The notes beneath the pieces are model-generated. The model was not told where the DNA came from and did no database searches. It saw nothing but the letters and a program-made list of their open reading frames with translations. Below, in pieces: positions 1 to 6,739 of a stretch of 35,386 bases of DNA. The translations under genes were made by a program, and so were the position numbers. Source of the stretch: an uncultured Clostridium sp. (GTDB lineage Bacteria; Bacillota; Clostridia; Lachnospirales; Lachnospiraceae); assembly GCA_945917985.1 (NCBI GenBank), contig CAMEIH010000029.1:1-35386 (forward strand), given 5' to 3'. The first letter of the stretch is position 1. Each line of letters begins with the position of its first letter.

Positions 1-36
1 TTGAGCAAAAGTCAGCGTGGGATTGATGTGGTATCT

Positions 37-174
37 TTATCTAAGTGATACCCCGATTTCCCATTTTGAAACAGCTGCTTTGGAAACACCGATATAGCTT
101 GCAAGCTCATCTTGTGTTATTCCTTTTTCTTTACGCTTGTTTATAATTGTTCGAGCAATATTGATTTCTTTCAT
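37..174 (-). pseudogene. Truncated Xre-family HTH regulator
   Basis: A 45-residue frame starts at an ATG with a good ribosome-binding site (AGAGGTGA). It reads as the start of a Cro/CI-type helix-turn-helix protein: MKEINIARTI, then GITQDELASYIGVSKAAVSKWE, whose parts at residues 19-40 form the two DNA-recognition helices. The frame stops right after the HTH at SLR. Intact relatives continue with P[DE]IT(L/F)LPQ. The last bases of the window read NPTLTFAQ in another frame, which resembles that continuation. A short inverted repeat (GGTATC at 30-35, GATACC at 47-52) overlaps the stop codon and may mark a small insertion. The gene is therefore probably broken by a frameshift, but its end lies outside the window, so a genuinely short protein is not excluded. 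Confidence 0.55.
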
Positions 175-193
175 GTTTATCACCTCTACCACT

Positions 194-222
194 ATTTTAG
201 CAGTAGAAAAAATCAACTACAA
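194..222 (-). promoter_or_regulatory. Promoter of the truncated HTH gene
   Basis: On the minus strand there is a -35 box TTGTAG (217-222), a 17-base spacer and a -10 box TAAAAT (194-199), about 20 bases before the start codon at 174. The -35 box overlaps the left arm of an inverted repeat. Confidence 0.6.
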
Positions 223-258
223 CAGATTCATAGTTGATTTTGGTTGAATAAATCAACC
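211..258. promoter_or_regulatory. Paired operator-like inverted repeats
   Basis: Two dyads sit over and just upstream of the HTH promoter. The first is AATCAACTA (211-219) with its exact complement TAGTTGATT (231-239), 11 bases apart. The second is GGTTGA (242-247) with TCAACC (253-258), 5 bases apart. Both share the core GTTGA/TCAAC. Placement over the -35 box suggests binding sites for the neighbouring HTH protein, which is an inference. Confidence 0.5.
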
Positions 259-331
259 GATGGTTGTCACACTACTCTTCCTTGCTTACATGATCCCCCT
301 CTTTTTTTTCAGACCAGCAGTCTATATGTAA

Positions 332-363
332 AAAAATAGAAAACCCTTCGGTTTTCTATTTTT
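332..363 (-). terminator. Rho-independent terminator
   Basis: A perfect 14-base-pair stem (332-345 with 350-363) closes a CTTC tetraloop. The stem ends in A/T runs, so in the minus direction it is followed by a T-run. It lies 17 bases past the stop codon of the Xre-GyrI gene and is symmetric enough to work both ways. Confidence 0.85.
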
Positions 364-379
364 AAATATGCTTATGACT

Positions 380-1117
380 TCAATTAAACTGTGAAAAGGC
401 ATCAACTTTCGTAACACCATCCACATGAACAAACACATCCATATAGGTGATATCATCTTTCTTATACTCATATTCAAAGCAGCCGATGATATCCTCCTGG
501 TTCTTTTCTTTGAAATTGTTAGCCTGAAGGTATTCCATAATCAGTTTATAAGCATTAGGAATTCTTTCAAACGGCTGAATGAATGGCTCCTTAATCGTTA
601 TGACAGCATAATCGGCTTCTTTATTCTGTGAAAACATTACTCCAGGATAATCTGTCGTGAAATCATCCGGGACCACACAAGCTGCGACATATCCGTGAAG
701 TCCAAATCTATTCTGCTGTTCCTGTGTCACAAAAGGAAAATCCCATCCAATAAGCTTAACATCAGGACATATCTTTTTCAGACCACAGTTTTCCGCCCAC
801 CTGTCTATATACCCCAGAGCATCGCTTTCCGGATCCGGAGAAATAATCACGTAGCTGGCCATCTTAAACGGTGCTACTCTTTTAATCCTTATCTCTGAAT
901 AAATACCACTCTGGTCAGATAAATCTTCTCTCACAAGGGCATCAAGCTTACATGCAAAAACCTCACACATCTCCACAAGTCTGTCCAACTCCGGAACTAC
1001 TTCGTCAGCTTCCCACCTTGACACGGTCTGTCTGGTTACACTCATCCTGTCAGCAAGCTGTTCCTGTGTAAGCTTTTTCTGTTTACGCAAAAAACTAATA
1101 TTATTTCCTAAACTCAT
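380..1117 (-). CDS. Xre-type HTH regulator with GyrI-like effector domain
   Basis: A 245-residue predicted cytoplasmic transcription regulator. Residues 1-65 are a Cro/CI helix-turn-helix (LTQEQLADRMSVTRQTVSRWE). The rest, from about residue 75 (IKRVAPFKMASYVII) to the end, has the pattern of the GyrI-like/AraC effector-binding fold that binds small hydrophobic drugs in BmrR-type proteins. I chose the start at 1117 (MSLGNN) because CGGAG lies 9 bases upstream of it, while an in-frame ATG three codons earlier abuts that sequence directly. It is followed by a strong terminator and appears to be transcribed alone. No efflux gene is adjacent, so its target is unknown. It is one of three GyrI-domain regulators in this window. 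Confidence 0.85.
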   Translation of the reverse strand: MSLGNNISFLRKQKKLTQEQLADRMSVTRQTVSRWEADEVVPELDRLVEMCEVFACKLDALVREDLSDQSGIYSEIRIKRVAPFKMASYVIISPDPESDALGYIDRWAENCGLKKICPDVKLIGWDFPFVTQEQQNRFGLHGYVAACVVPDDFTTDYPGVMFSQNKEADYAVITIKEPFIQPFERIPNAYKLIMEYLQANNFKEKNQEDIIGCFEYEYKKDDITYMDVFVHVDGVTKVDAFSQFN

Positions 1118-1225
1118 TATTCTCATCTCCGTTCAAATTGTTATCCAATGGCCATTGATCATCTATGATTATGCCATAACGAAGAATACTAATCCACCAA
1201 CCATGACATGCTTTTTTCGGTATCT

Positions 1226-1246
1226 ATGCAACACAGCATGTTGCAT
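1226..1246. promoter_or_regulatory. Operator-like inverted repeat upstream of the Xre-GyrI gene
   Basis: ATGCAAC (1226-1232) and GTTGCAT (1240-1246) form a perfect 7-base dyad separated by 7 bases, about 110 bases upstream of the regulator start. No convincing promoter was found beside it, so a role as autoregulatory site is only a suggestion. Confidence 0.3.
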
Positions 1247-1349
1247 TATTTCATCTGTATTTGTTGTGATCAAGAATGATGATAAATGAGGCAGGAAACA
1301 TCATTATTATCTTCTATTATGATCTATCTTTTTCCTTTTTGATTGTATC

Positions 1350-1427
1350 CAGCACATTCTAATCGATATTATGCAAATTTCTAACGTATTTCATATCTAT
1401 TCGATAGACTTCTAATGGTAACTGCAT
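1350..1427 (-). pseudogene. Decayed type III toxin (ToxN/AbiQ family) N-terminus
   Basis: An ATG at 1427, preceded by AGGGGA at 8 bases, opens a frame that reads VYRIDMKYVRNLHNID and then hits TAG at 1359-1361. From memory, clostridial ToxN/AbiQ-family endoribonucleases begin in the same way and continue with a DNVLSVSPQ-type segment. Here the codons after the stop still read NVL, as if one Asp codon had become TAG. Homology then fades and two more stops follow. No remainder of the roughly 160-residue toxin is visible down to the Xre-GyrI gene, so the 3' part is deleted. Family assignment rests on recall of the N-terminal pattern. Confidence 0.6.
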
Positions 1428-1444
1428 TATAAAATTCCCCTATA

Positions 1445-1479
1445 AAAATTATCAAGGACTATGTTTCCATAGTCCTTGA
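1445..1479 (-). terminator. Terminator between the small RNA and the toxin remnant
   Basis: A perfect 12-base-pair stem (1452-1463 with 1468-1479) with a TTTC loop is followed on the minus strand by TAATTTTTATA. In type III toxin-antitoxin loci a leaky terminator sits at exactly this place, between antitoxin repeats and toxin. It also lies about 125 bases past the phosphoesterase stop. Confidence 0.7.
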
Positions 1480-1544
1480 ATGTAGTGTCACAGTAGCGAC
1501 GCTAACGCTTTTTTAACGTCCACTTATCGGCAGGACTCTCCGTT
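1452..1544 (-). ncRNA. Probable type III antitoxin-like small RNA remnant
   Basis: A promoter (1551-1578) would start an RNA near 1544 that ends at the stem-loop at 1452-1479, giving roughly 90-100 bases. It contains nested pairing: AACG with CGTT outside and GTCC with GGAC inside (1513-1544), then an A-run and GCGTTAGCG. No open frame with a ribosome-binding site lies in it. Promoter, short structured RNA, terminator, ribosome-binding site and a ToxN-like start follow in the order known for ToxIN/CptIN loci. Only about one repeat unit is visible, not a tandem array, so this is either a minimal or a decayed antitoxin. Confidence 0.5.
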
Positions 1545-1550
1545 AATACT

Positions 1551-1578
1551 ATTCTATCAAACAGAATTTTTTTGTCAA
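1551..1578 (-). promoter_or_regulatory. Strong promoter in front of the small RNA
   Basis: On the minus strand TTGACA (1573-1578), a 16-base spacer and TAGAAT (1551-1556) form a near-consensus sigma-A promoter. The phosphoesterase stop codon is at 1605, so the promoter lies just beyond that gene and serves whatever is transcribed from about 1544. Confidence 0.75.
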
Positions 1579-1604
1579 TAATATGATAAATTTTATAATA
1601 CTTT

Positions 1605-2426
1605 CTATCCTCGCAATTCAACACACACAATTTCCGGATCATTGAACAGTCGAATGGGAATTACGCTGTTTCCGAGTCCTCTGCTCACATACATTGTCGT
1701 ATTGCCCATTCGATATTCTCCCGCCGTGTACTTCGGAAACAATCCCTGATCAGGAGCTGCAACAGCTCCTACGAACGGCAGGATAAACTGTCCTCCATGT
1801 GCATGACCGCACAAAACAAGATCGACTCCGGTCTGGCTGTACTTTTCTATATATTGAGGTTCATGTGCCAAAACAACTCTAAGATAATCAGAGTCACAAT
1901 CCTGCACCAGAGAACTGAGCGTTCCATCTGACAGGCTTCTGTCATCCAGCCCAATCAGAGAAAAGAAAGTTTCTGAAACCGATATCGTAACTGCTTCATT
2001 TTGTAAAAGAAACACCCCTGCCTTTTCCATTTCCGTATACAATTTTGTCCTGTCCTTTTCATCCAGCCAATATTCATGATTTCCTGTCACATAATAAACC
2101 GGACAGATCTGTGTAGCAGACTCCATGAAATGAATTGCTATGTCAAGATCGGTATGATTGGAATCCACCAGATCACCGGTCACCACGATCATATCGGGTT
2201 CCAAACTCGTTATTTTTCTGATCAGTTTTTCATTGTTCTGACCAAACTTTGCATTATGCAGATCCGATATCTGTACAATTCGGTAACCATCCATTTCAGC
2301 CGCTATTTTGTCATTTTGATAGGAATAACAGGAAACTACAAGATGGTGGTTTTCATACCGGAAAAACAACACGATACCAAGTATGAATATCAAAATTATG
2401 AATTTTTTCTTAATCCAGCAAACCAT
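1605..2426 (-). CDS. Membrane-anchored metallophosphoesterase (YkuE/YaeI-like)
   Basis: 273 residues. One N-terminal membrane segment (about 8-22, after a Lys cluster) anchors an outward-facing calcineurin-type phosphoesterase domain. The metal-binding motifs are all present in order: SDLH (54-57), GDLVDS (84-89), GNHE (115-118) and GHAHGG (207-212). Family members hydrolyse phosphate monoesters or diesters at the membrane; the substrate here is unknown. The start overlaps the end of the 74-residue gene by 17 bases and has no clear ribosome-binding site of its own, which suggests translational coupling. It is the last gene of the MerR-UvrA operon. Confidence 0.9.
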   Translation of the reverse strand: MVCWIKKKFIILIFILGIVLFFRYENHHLVVSCYSYQNDKIAAEMDGYRIVQISDLHNAKFGQNNEKLIRKITSLEPDMIVVTGDLVDSNHTDLDIAIHFMESATQICPVYYVTGNHEYWLDEKDRTKLYTEMEKAGVFLLQNEAVTISVSETFFSLIGLDDRSLSDGTLSSLVQDCDSDYLRVVLAHEPQYIEKYSQTGVDLVLCGHAHGGQFILPFVGAVAAPDQGLFPKYTAGEYRMGNTTMYVSRGLGNSVIPIRLFNDPEIVCVELRG

Positions 2427-2634
2427 ATATTTTGTACAGAGAAAGCATATTCTGATACTGCAGCTTATTTCCCATCAGCTGGCGATAAGTTGCCGATTTT
2501 TCTTTGCCTTCCTCCTTTAACCGCCTCATTTTATTTTCTGCGGTTTCGTAGTCTTTCTGTACCCCGGCCAGCATTTTCTCAAAGGCTTCCAGTCTTTTCT
2601 CAGGATCCATCTTCCGTTCTACCCTCCTTTTCAT
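2410..2634 (-). CDS. Small charged helical protein of unknown function
   Basis: 74 residues, almost entirely charged and helix-forming, with a pattern (LEAFEKMLAGVQKDYETAE) that looks like a short coiled coil or helical hairpin. There are no cysteines, membrane segment or known motif. It starts 3 bases after the uvrA-like stop, with AAAGGA at 7 bases. A perfect AAGGAGG inside the frame could instead start translation at Met9 (2610). It overlaps the phosphoesterase start. I do not recognise the family. Its fixed place between an ABC ATPase and a phosphoesterase suggests a small partner protein, which is inference. Confidence 0.7.
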   Translation of the reverse strand: MKRRVERKMDPEKRLEAFEKMLAGVQKDYETAENKMRRLKEEGKEKSATYRQLMGNKLQYQNMLSLYKIYGLLD

Positions 2635-2637
2635 GCT

Positions 2638-4878
2638 TTATTCCTTTCGCAAAAATTCCGCAGTAATGGTGTTTCCCTTTTCTAGCATTTCGAGAGGCGT
2701 GCCGGTGAAAACCACCTCTCCCCCTGCGCTGCCGCCGTCAGGGCCTATATCAATGATATAGTCTGCCATCTTCATCACATCCGTATTGTGCTCGATGACG
2801 ATCACCGTGTTTCCCCGATCTACCAACCCGTCAAGCAGCGCCATCACCTTTTTGATATCGGAAGCGTGCAGTCCTGTGGTGGGCTCATCCAGCACATAAA
2901 TATTGCCTTTCTTATGAAGTTCTTTTGCAAGCTTTACCCGCTGTCTCTCCCCTCCGCTTAAGGTTGACAGGGGTTGTCCCAAAGAAAGATAGGGAAGCCC
3001 TGTCTCAAGAAGCGCATCCAGATGCTTTCTGATCTTAGGAAGGCCTCCAAAAAACTCCCTGGCATCCTCCACATTCATATCAAGAACTTCCACGATATTT
3101 TTGCCCTTGTAGGTGTAGGAAAGGGCTTCTTTGCTGTATCTCTTTCCCTCGCAGGCTTCACAGACCGTGGTCACCGGATCCATAAATACAAGCTCTGTGG
3201 TGATGGCACCTCTTCCCTTGCAGGAAGGACAGGCGCCTTTGCTGTTAAAAGAAAAAAGTCCTGCATCCACTTGATTTTCTGCGGCAAACACCTTTCGTAT
3301 CTCATCAAAAAATCCGAGATAAGTGCATGCTGTGGAACGACCTGTGGCGGTGATGGCGCTCTGATCCACCAGTACCACCTTTTCTTCATACTGCTTTGCA
3401 AACACATCCCGTATCAAGGAAGACTTGCCGGAGCCCGCAACTCCGGTCACCACGGTGAGCACGTGAAGAGGAATATCCACATCGATATGTTTCAGATTGT
3501 GAAGATGGGCATCCCGAACAGGCAGAAATTCCTTCGGTTTCCTCACATGTTCTTTCACCTGTACTTTTTCTTTCATGGCGTTTCCAGTAAGCGTTCCGCT
3601 GACAAGAAGCGCCTCGTAGTTTCCCTGGAACAGGATATTTCCGCCGTTTCGCCCCGCCAGAGGCCCCACATCGATGATTTCGTCCGCAATACTGATAATA
3701 TCTTTATCGTGCTCCACCACAAGCACTGTATTCCCTTTGTCCCGAAGACTCTTGAGAAGCCGGCTCATCCGAAACACATCTCTTGGATGCATTCCCACAC
3801 TGGGCTCATCAAATATGTAAGTCATTCCCGTCAGAGAGCTTCCCATGTACCTCACAAGCTTCAGTCTCTGTGCCTCACCCCCTGAAAGTGTTACAGTCTC
3901 CCGGTTCATAAAGAGGTAGGGAAGTCCGATATCGATCATTCTGGTCAGCCCATCGATCAGGCCTTTCACCACAACGGTCACACGCGGATCCTCGATGGTT
4001 AAAAGAATCTCACGAAGATGGGTGAATTCCATCTCGCACATTTCAGCGATAGTATAGCCATGCACCTTACAGGAAAGGGCTTCCGGATTCAGCCTTTTGC
4101 CCTGACAATCCGGACAGACTGTCTCCCTCATAAAATGGTTCAGCCTCTTTAACGTATTGTCATTCTGCTCCTCCGGGCCTTTCATCAGGCAAAGACGTTG
4201 GAACTGGTTTTTAATACCCTCGATCTTTTTATGTTCTCTTTCACCGTTTTTTGTCCTGCTACCGTAAAGGAGCAGATTTCTCTCCTCCTCGGTATAATCC
4301 TTCCATTTCTTATCAAGGTTATAAAGCCCTGAACCGGTATACATTTTCCAGTAATAATTTCCAACGCCAAAAGCCGGAAGATTCAGCATTCCTTCATTTA
4401 AGGATTTTTCAGGATCAATCACCTGTTCAATATCAAGATCAAGAATTTTTCCTATTCCTGAACATGTTTTACACATACCATTTGGATTATTAAAAGAAAA
4501 ATAAGAGGCCGGACCCACATAAGGTTCTCCGATTCGGGAAAACAAAAGCCGGAGAGATGCATGCATATCACTGATGGTTCCCACCGTTGACCTTGCATTT
4601 CCCGAAATTCTGCCCTGGTCAATGATCACGGAAGCCGTCAGGTTATCAATGAATTCCACATGGGGTTTCTCGTACTTTGGAAGCCGTCCCCGCACCCAGG
4701 CGGAATAGGTTTCATTCATCTGCCGCTGACTCTCTGCCGCAATGGTATCAAACACAATACTGGATTTACCGGAGCCTGACACTCCGGTAAATACGACAAT
4801 TTTGTTCTTGGGAATGTTTAAGGATACATTCTTCAGGTTGTTCTGCTTTAGTCCTCTGATGACAATATCTTTACTCAT
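2638..4878 (-). CDS. Short UvrA-like ABC ATPase (UvrA2/DrrC type)
   Basis: 746 residues against about 940 for UvrA. Two complete ATPase halves are present: Walker A at 32-40 (GVSGSGKSS) and 479-487, ABC signatures at 331-341 (LSGGEAQRLKL) and 640-650, and Walker B at about 357 and 664. Zinc-binding cysteine pairs sit at 136/139, 255/258, 550/553 and 573/576. The sequence between the first Walker A and the first zinc pair is much shorter than in UvrA, so the UvrB-binding domain is missing. Class II UvrA proteins of this kind have been linked to resistance against DNA-binding drugs (DrrC) rather than general excision repair. Its start overlaps the MerR-GyrI regulator by 8 bases, so the pair is probably drug-inducible. 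Confidence 0.9.
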   Translation of the reverse strand: MSKDIVIRGLKQNNLKNVSLNIPKNKIVVFTGVSGSGKSSIVFDTIAAESQRQMNETYSAWVRGRLPKYEKPHVEFIDNLTASVIIDQGRISGNARSTVGTISDMHASLRLLFSRIGEPYVGPASYFSFNNPNGMCKTCSGIGKILDLDIEQVIDPEKSLNEGMLNLPAFGVGNYYWKMYTGSGLYNLDKKWKDYTEEERNLLLYGSRTKNGEREHKKIEGIKNQFQRLCLMKGPEEQNDNTLKRLNHFMRETVCPDCQGKRLNPEALSCKVHGYTIAEMCEMEFTHLREILLTIEDPRVTVVVKGLIDGLTRMIDIGLPYLFMNRETVTLSGGEAQRLKLVRYMGSSLTGMTYIFDEPSVGMHPRDVFRMSRLLKSLRDKGNTVLVVEHDKDIISIADEIIDVGPLAGRNGGNILFQGNYEALLVSGTLTGNAMKEKVQVKEHVRKPKEFLPVRDAHLHNLKHIDVDIPLHVLTVVTGVAGSGKSSLIRDVFAKQYEEKVVLVDQSAITATGRSTACTYLGFFDEIRKVFAAENQVDAGLFSFNSKGACPSCKGRGAITTELVFMDPVTTVCEACEGKRYSKEALSYTYKGKNIVEVLDMNVEDAREFFGGLPKIRKHLDALLETGLPYLSLGQPLSTLSGGERQRVKLAKELHKKGNIYVLDEPTTGLHASDIKKVMALLDGLVDRGNTVIVIEHNTDVMKMADYIIDIGPDGGSAGGEVVFTGTPLEMLEKGNTITAEFLRKE

Positions 4879-5743
4879 CTTCCCCGGTACCTCCCTTAAG
4901 TTTTCTCACAGGAATCTGGATTTCGGAAAGCCACTCTTCCTCGGATTCCTTATTCCAGACGCCGTCAATATAGCTTTCCCTGATGTTGCCGCAGATCTCG
5001 TATCCGTTATCTTCGATGTACTTTAAAAGCACCGCATAAGTACCCGGAAATGTATCATAGGAGCCACTGTGATAAATGCAGGCAGCCTGAATCTCCGGAA
5101 GAAACTGAAACTTCAGCCGCTTGGAGTCTTCCTTTTTTTCCGTGACTGCCTCACAGGTCTCGATCAGAATATTTTCCTCCTGATACCCCGGCTCCAAATA
5201 CTGCGTAAAGCAATACTCGGGAAGCGCACACTCGCATCCAAGCCGCTCCATTTCCGCTCCCATCTCCGGCATCAGATCAAACAGTTCATCATAAGACTCT
5301 ATCCTCTTTTTACTCGTCGCAACCGTTACTGCCGGGATGGTCTTTACCAGAACAGGCGCATCAAGTGCCGGTCTTTCGCCGGACAGATGTCCGTCGATAA
5401 TTGCAATCTGTCTTGTCAGTTCCGCAATCTTTGCAAGGAGCGTTGCCTTCTTTTTGTTAAGGAAGGCTTTCTCGTCCGCCCCATTCCGAAGCAGCTTAAT
5501 GTCATCCAATGTAAAGCCGGCCTGCTTTAACGCCGCAATCTGATGCACCACAGCCATCTGATCCATGGTATAGTAGCGGTAACCGTTCTCCTCATCCACA
5601 TAGGCAGGCGTAAGCAGCCCCTGCTCTTCATAAAACCGTAGGGTCTTTACCGTGACATGGTTCATCTGAGCAAACATGCCGATTCTGTACAGGTGGCTTG
5701 CTGCCTTTTCCGCACAACCTTTGTGTTCATCTCTCATTCTCAT
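4871..5743 (-). CDS. MerR-family regulator with GyrI-like effector domain
   Basis: 290 residues. After an 18-residue leader comes the MerR winged helix (YRIGMFAQMNHVTVKTLRFYE, then NGYRYYTMDQM), a long dimerisation helix (about 90-125), and a C-terminal GyrI-like ligand-binding domain. This is the architecture of BmrR, which senses cationic drugs and untwists promoters with over-long spacers. The ATG at 5743 was chosen because AAGGAGGAGG lies 6 bases before it; a TTG eight codons earlier would put that sequence inside the gene. It heads the operon with the UvrA-like ATPase, the 74-residue protein and the phosphoesterase. The palindrome in its own promoter indicates autoregulation. Confidence 0.9.
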   Translation of the reverse strand: MRMRDEHKGCAEKAASHLYRIGMFAQMNHVTVKTLRFYEEQGLLTPAYVDEENGYRYYTMDQMAVVHQIAALKQAGFTLDDIKLLRNGADEKAFLNKKKATLLAKIAELTRQIAIIDGHLSGERPALDAPVLVKTIPAVTVATSKKRIESYDELFDLMPEMGAEMERLGCECALPEYCFTQYLEPGYQEENILIETCEAVTEKKEDSKRLKFQFLPEIQAACIYHSGSYDTFPGTYAVLLKYIEDNGYEICGNIRESYIDGVWNKESEEEWLSEIQIPVRKLKGGTGEDE

Positions 5744-5797
5744 CGTTGTCCTCCTCCTTTTGGGCAAAATGTTCTGCCGTTTTCTTTGTAAGGAGAA

Positions 5798-5828
5798 TTC
5801 TATATCCTCCCCTTAAGGGGAGAGTCAA
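5798..5828 (-). promoter_or_regulatory. MerR-type promoter with central palindrome
   Basis: A -35 box TTGACT (5823-5828) and a -10 box ATAGAA (5798-5803) are 19 bases apart, or 18 if TATAGA is used. The spacer holds a perfect 16-base palindrome CTCCCCTTAAGGGGAG (5807-5822). Over-long spacers with a central dyad are the hallmark of promoters activated by MerR-family proteins, so the downstream regulator very probably controls this operon. Confidence 0.85.
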
Positions 5829-5846
5829 GAAGTCAAATATGTCTTT

Positions 5847-6704
5847 TTATTTTTTCTTTACCGGAATCCAGATTTCACAGTAATAGTTTTCGTCCCGGGT
5901 TCCCTTCTCGTACTTTGTCGGATCATCATAATACTCTACACAGTATCCCGCCGCAAATTCATACTCTTTCAATGCCGGCAGCCATTCGGTATAAATCTTG
6001 GTATTCACATCCTGCAACGCATCCGGCATCGCTCCTCTGCAAGGGAACACTGCCCAGTCAAAAGCCGGGATGGTTTTAGTCACAAATCCTTCCGGAATCT
6101 CTTTCTGCGGATCGTATGGATCTGCAATCAGGTATTCAAAGTTCTCCTGTCCCATCTCCAGATCAATATTGATACCATAACAGCCACAAACCACTGCACC
6201 CTTTCCGCTCTGAAAATGCTCCTGCCAAAACTGCGGTACGGTTTCCTTTGCGCCTTCATACGGAAATGTCTTTGCGTTTGCGATAACAGTAAATGCTTCT
6301 TTTTTTACGATCTTGTAATCCATGAGATAGCCTCCTTCTAATGATATTTTGATTTTCAGCGGAGCAAAGGATTTGAGCAGCACATCATCTTTGCGTACAG
6401 CTGTGGGTGTCACTCCATGGAATCTGGCAAATGCCTTAGTAAAACTATCCGGAGAGTCGTATCCGTACTTCATGGCAATATCAATAATCTTCTCATCGGT
6501 AACTAACAGATCATTCCCGGCAAGTGCCAGTCTCCTGTTTCTAATATACTCCGATACAGAAAACCCGCAGAGCATTGCAAAACCCTTCTGAAAATAGAAC
6601 GACGATACACCTACACTTTTTGCAACACTCTCTACTGTGATATCCTCTGTGATGTGATCCTCCATATACTGAATCGAGTTTCCTATGATTGCCATCCATT
6701 CCAT
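5847..6704 (-). CDS. AraC-family regulator with GyrI-like effector domain
   Basis: 285 residues. The N-terminal 105 residues hold the two helix-turn-helix units of AraC/XylS proteins (VESVAKSVGVSSFYFQKGF and IIDIAMKYGYDSPDSFTKAFARF). From about residue 127 (MDYKIVKKEAFTVIA) to the end is a GyrI-like ligand-binding domain, as in the Rob/SoxS-related drug sensors. The ATG at 6704 has GGGAG at a suitable distance. Its stop is only about 20 bases upstream of the -35 box of the MerR promoter, so the two regulators are neighbours with separate promoters. The target gene is not evident. Confidence 0.88.
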   Translation of the reverse strand: MEWMAIIGNSIQYMEDHITEDITVESVAKSVGVSSFYFQKGFAMLCGFSVSEYIRNRRLALAGNDLLVTDEKIIDIAMKYGYDSPDSFTKAFARFHGVTPTAVRKDDVLLKSFAPLKIKISLEGGYLMDYKIVKKEAFTVIANAKTFPYEGAKETVPQFWQEHFQSGKGAVVCGCYGINIDLEMGQENFEYLIADPYDPQKEIPEGFVTKTIPAFDWAVFPCRGAMPDALQDVNTKIYTEWLPALKEYEFAAGYCVEYYDDPTKYEKGTRDENYYCEIWIPVKKK

Positions 6705-6739
6705 GCTTCTTTTCTCCCTTGCTTCTGACTACATTCTAT

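Noticed and set aside
1425..1455. TTGATA with TATAAT at 18 bases as promoter of the Xre-GyrI gene
   Set aside because: It would need a leader of about 300 bases through the toxin remnant, and the TATAAT overlaps the toxin start region, where a ribosome-binding site explains the sequence better. It cannot be excluded as a secondary promoter.
2974..3885. A 303-codon open frame on the plus strand
   Set aside because: It lies wholly within the UvrA-like gene on the opposite strand and encodes no known motif; it is a shadow frame.
4871..5767. MerR start at the upstream TTG (5767)
   Set aside because: It would place the strong AAGGAGGAGG ribosome-binding site inside the coding region; the ATG at 5743 fits that site.
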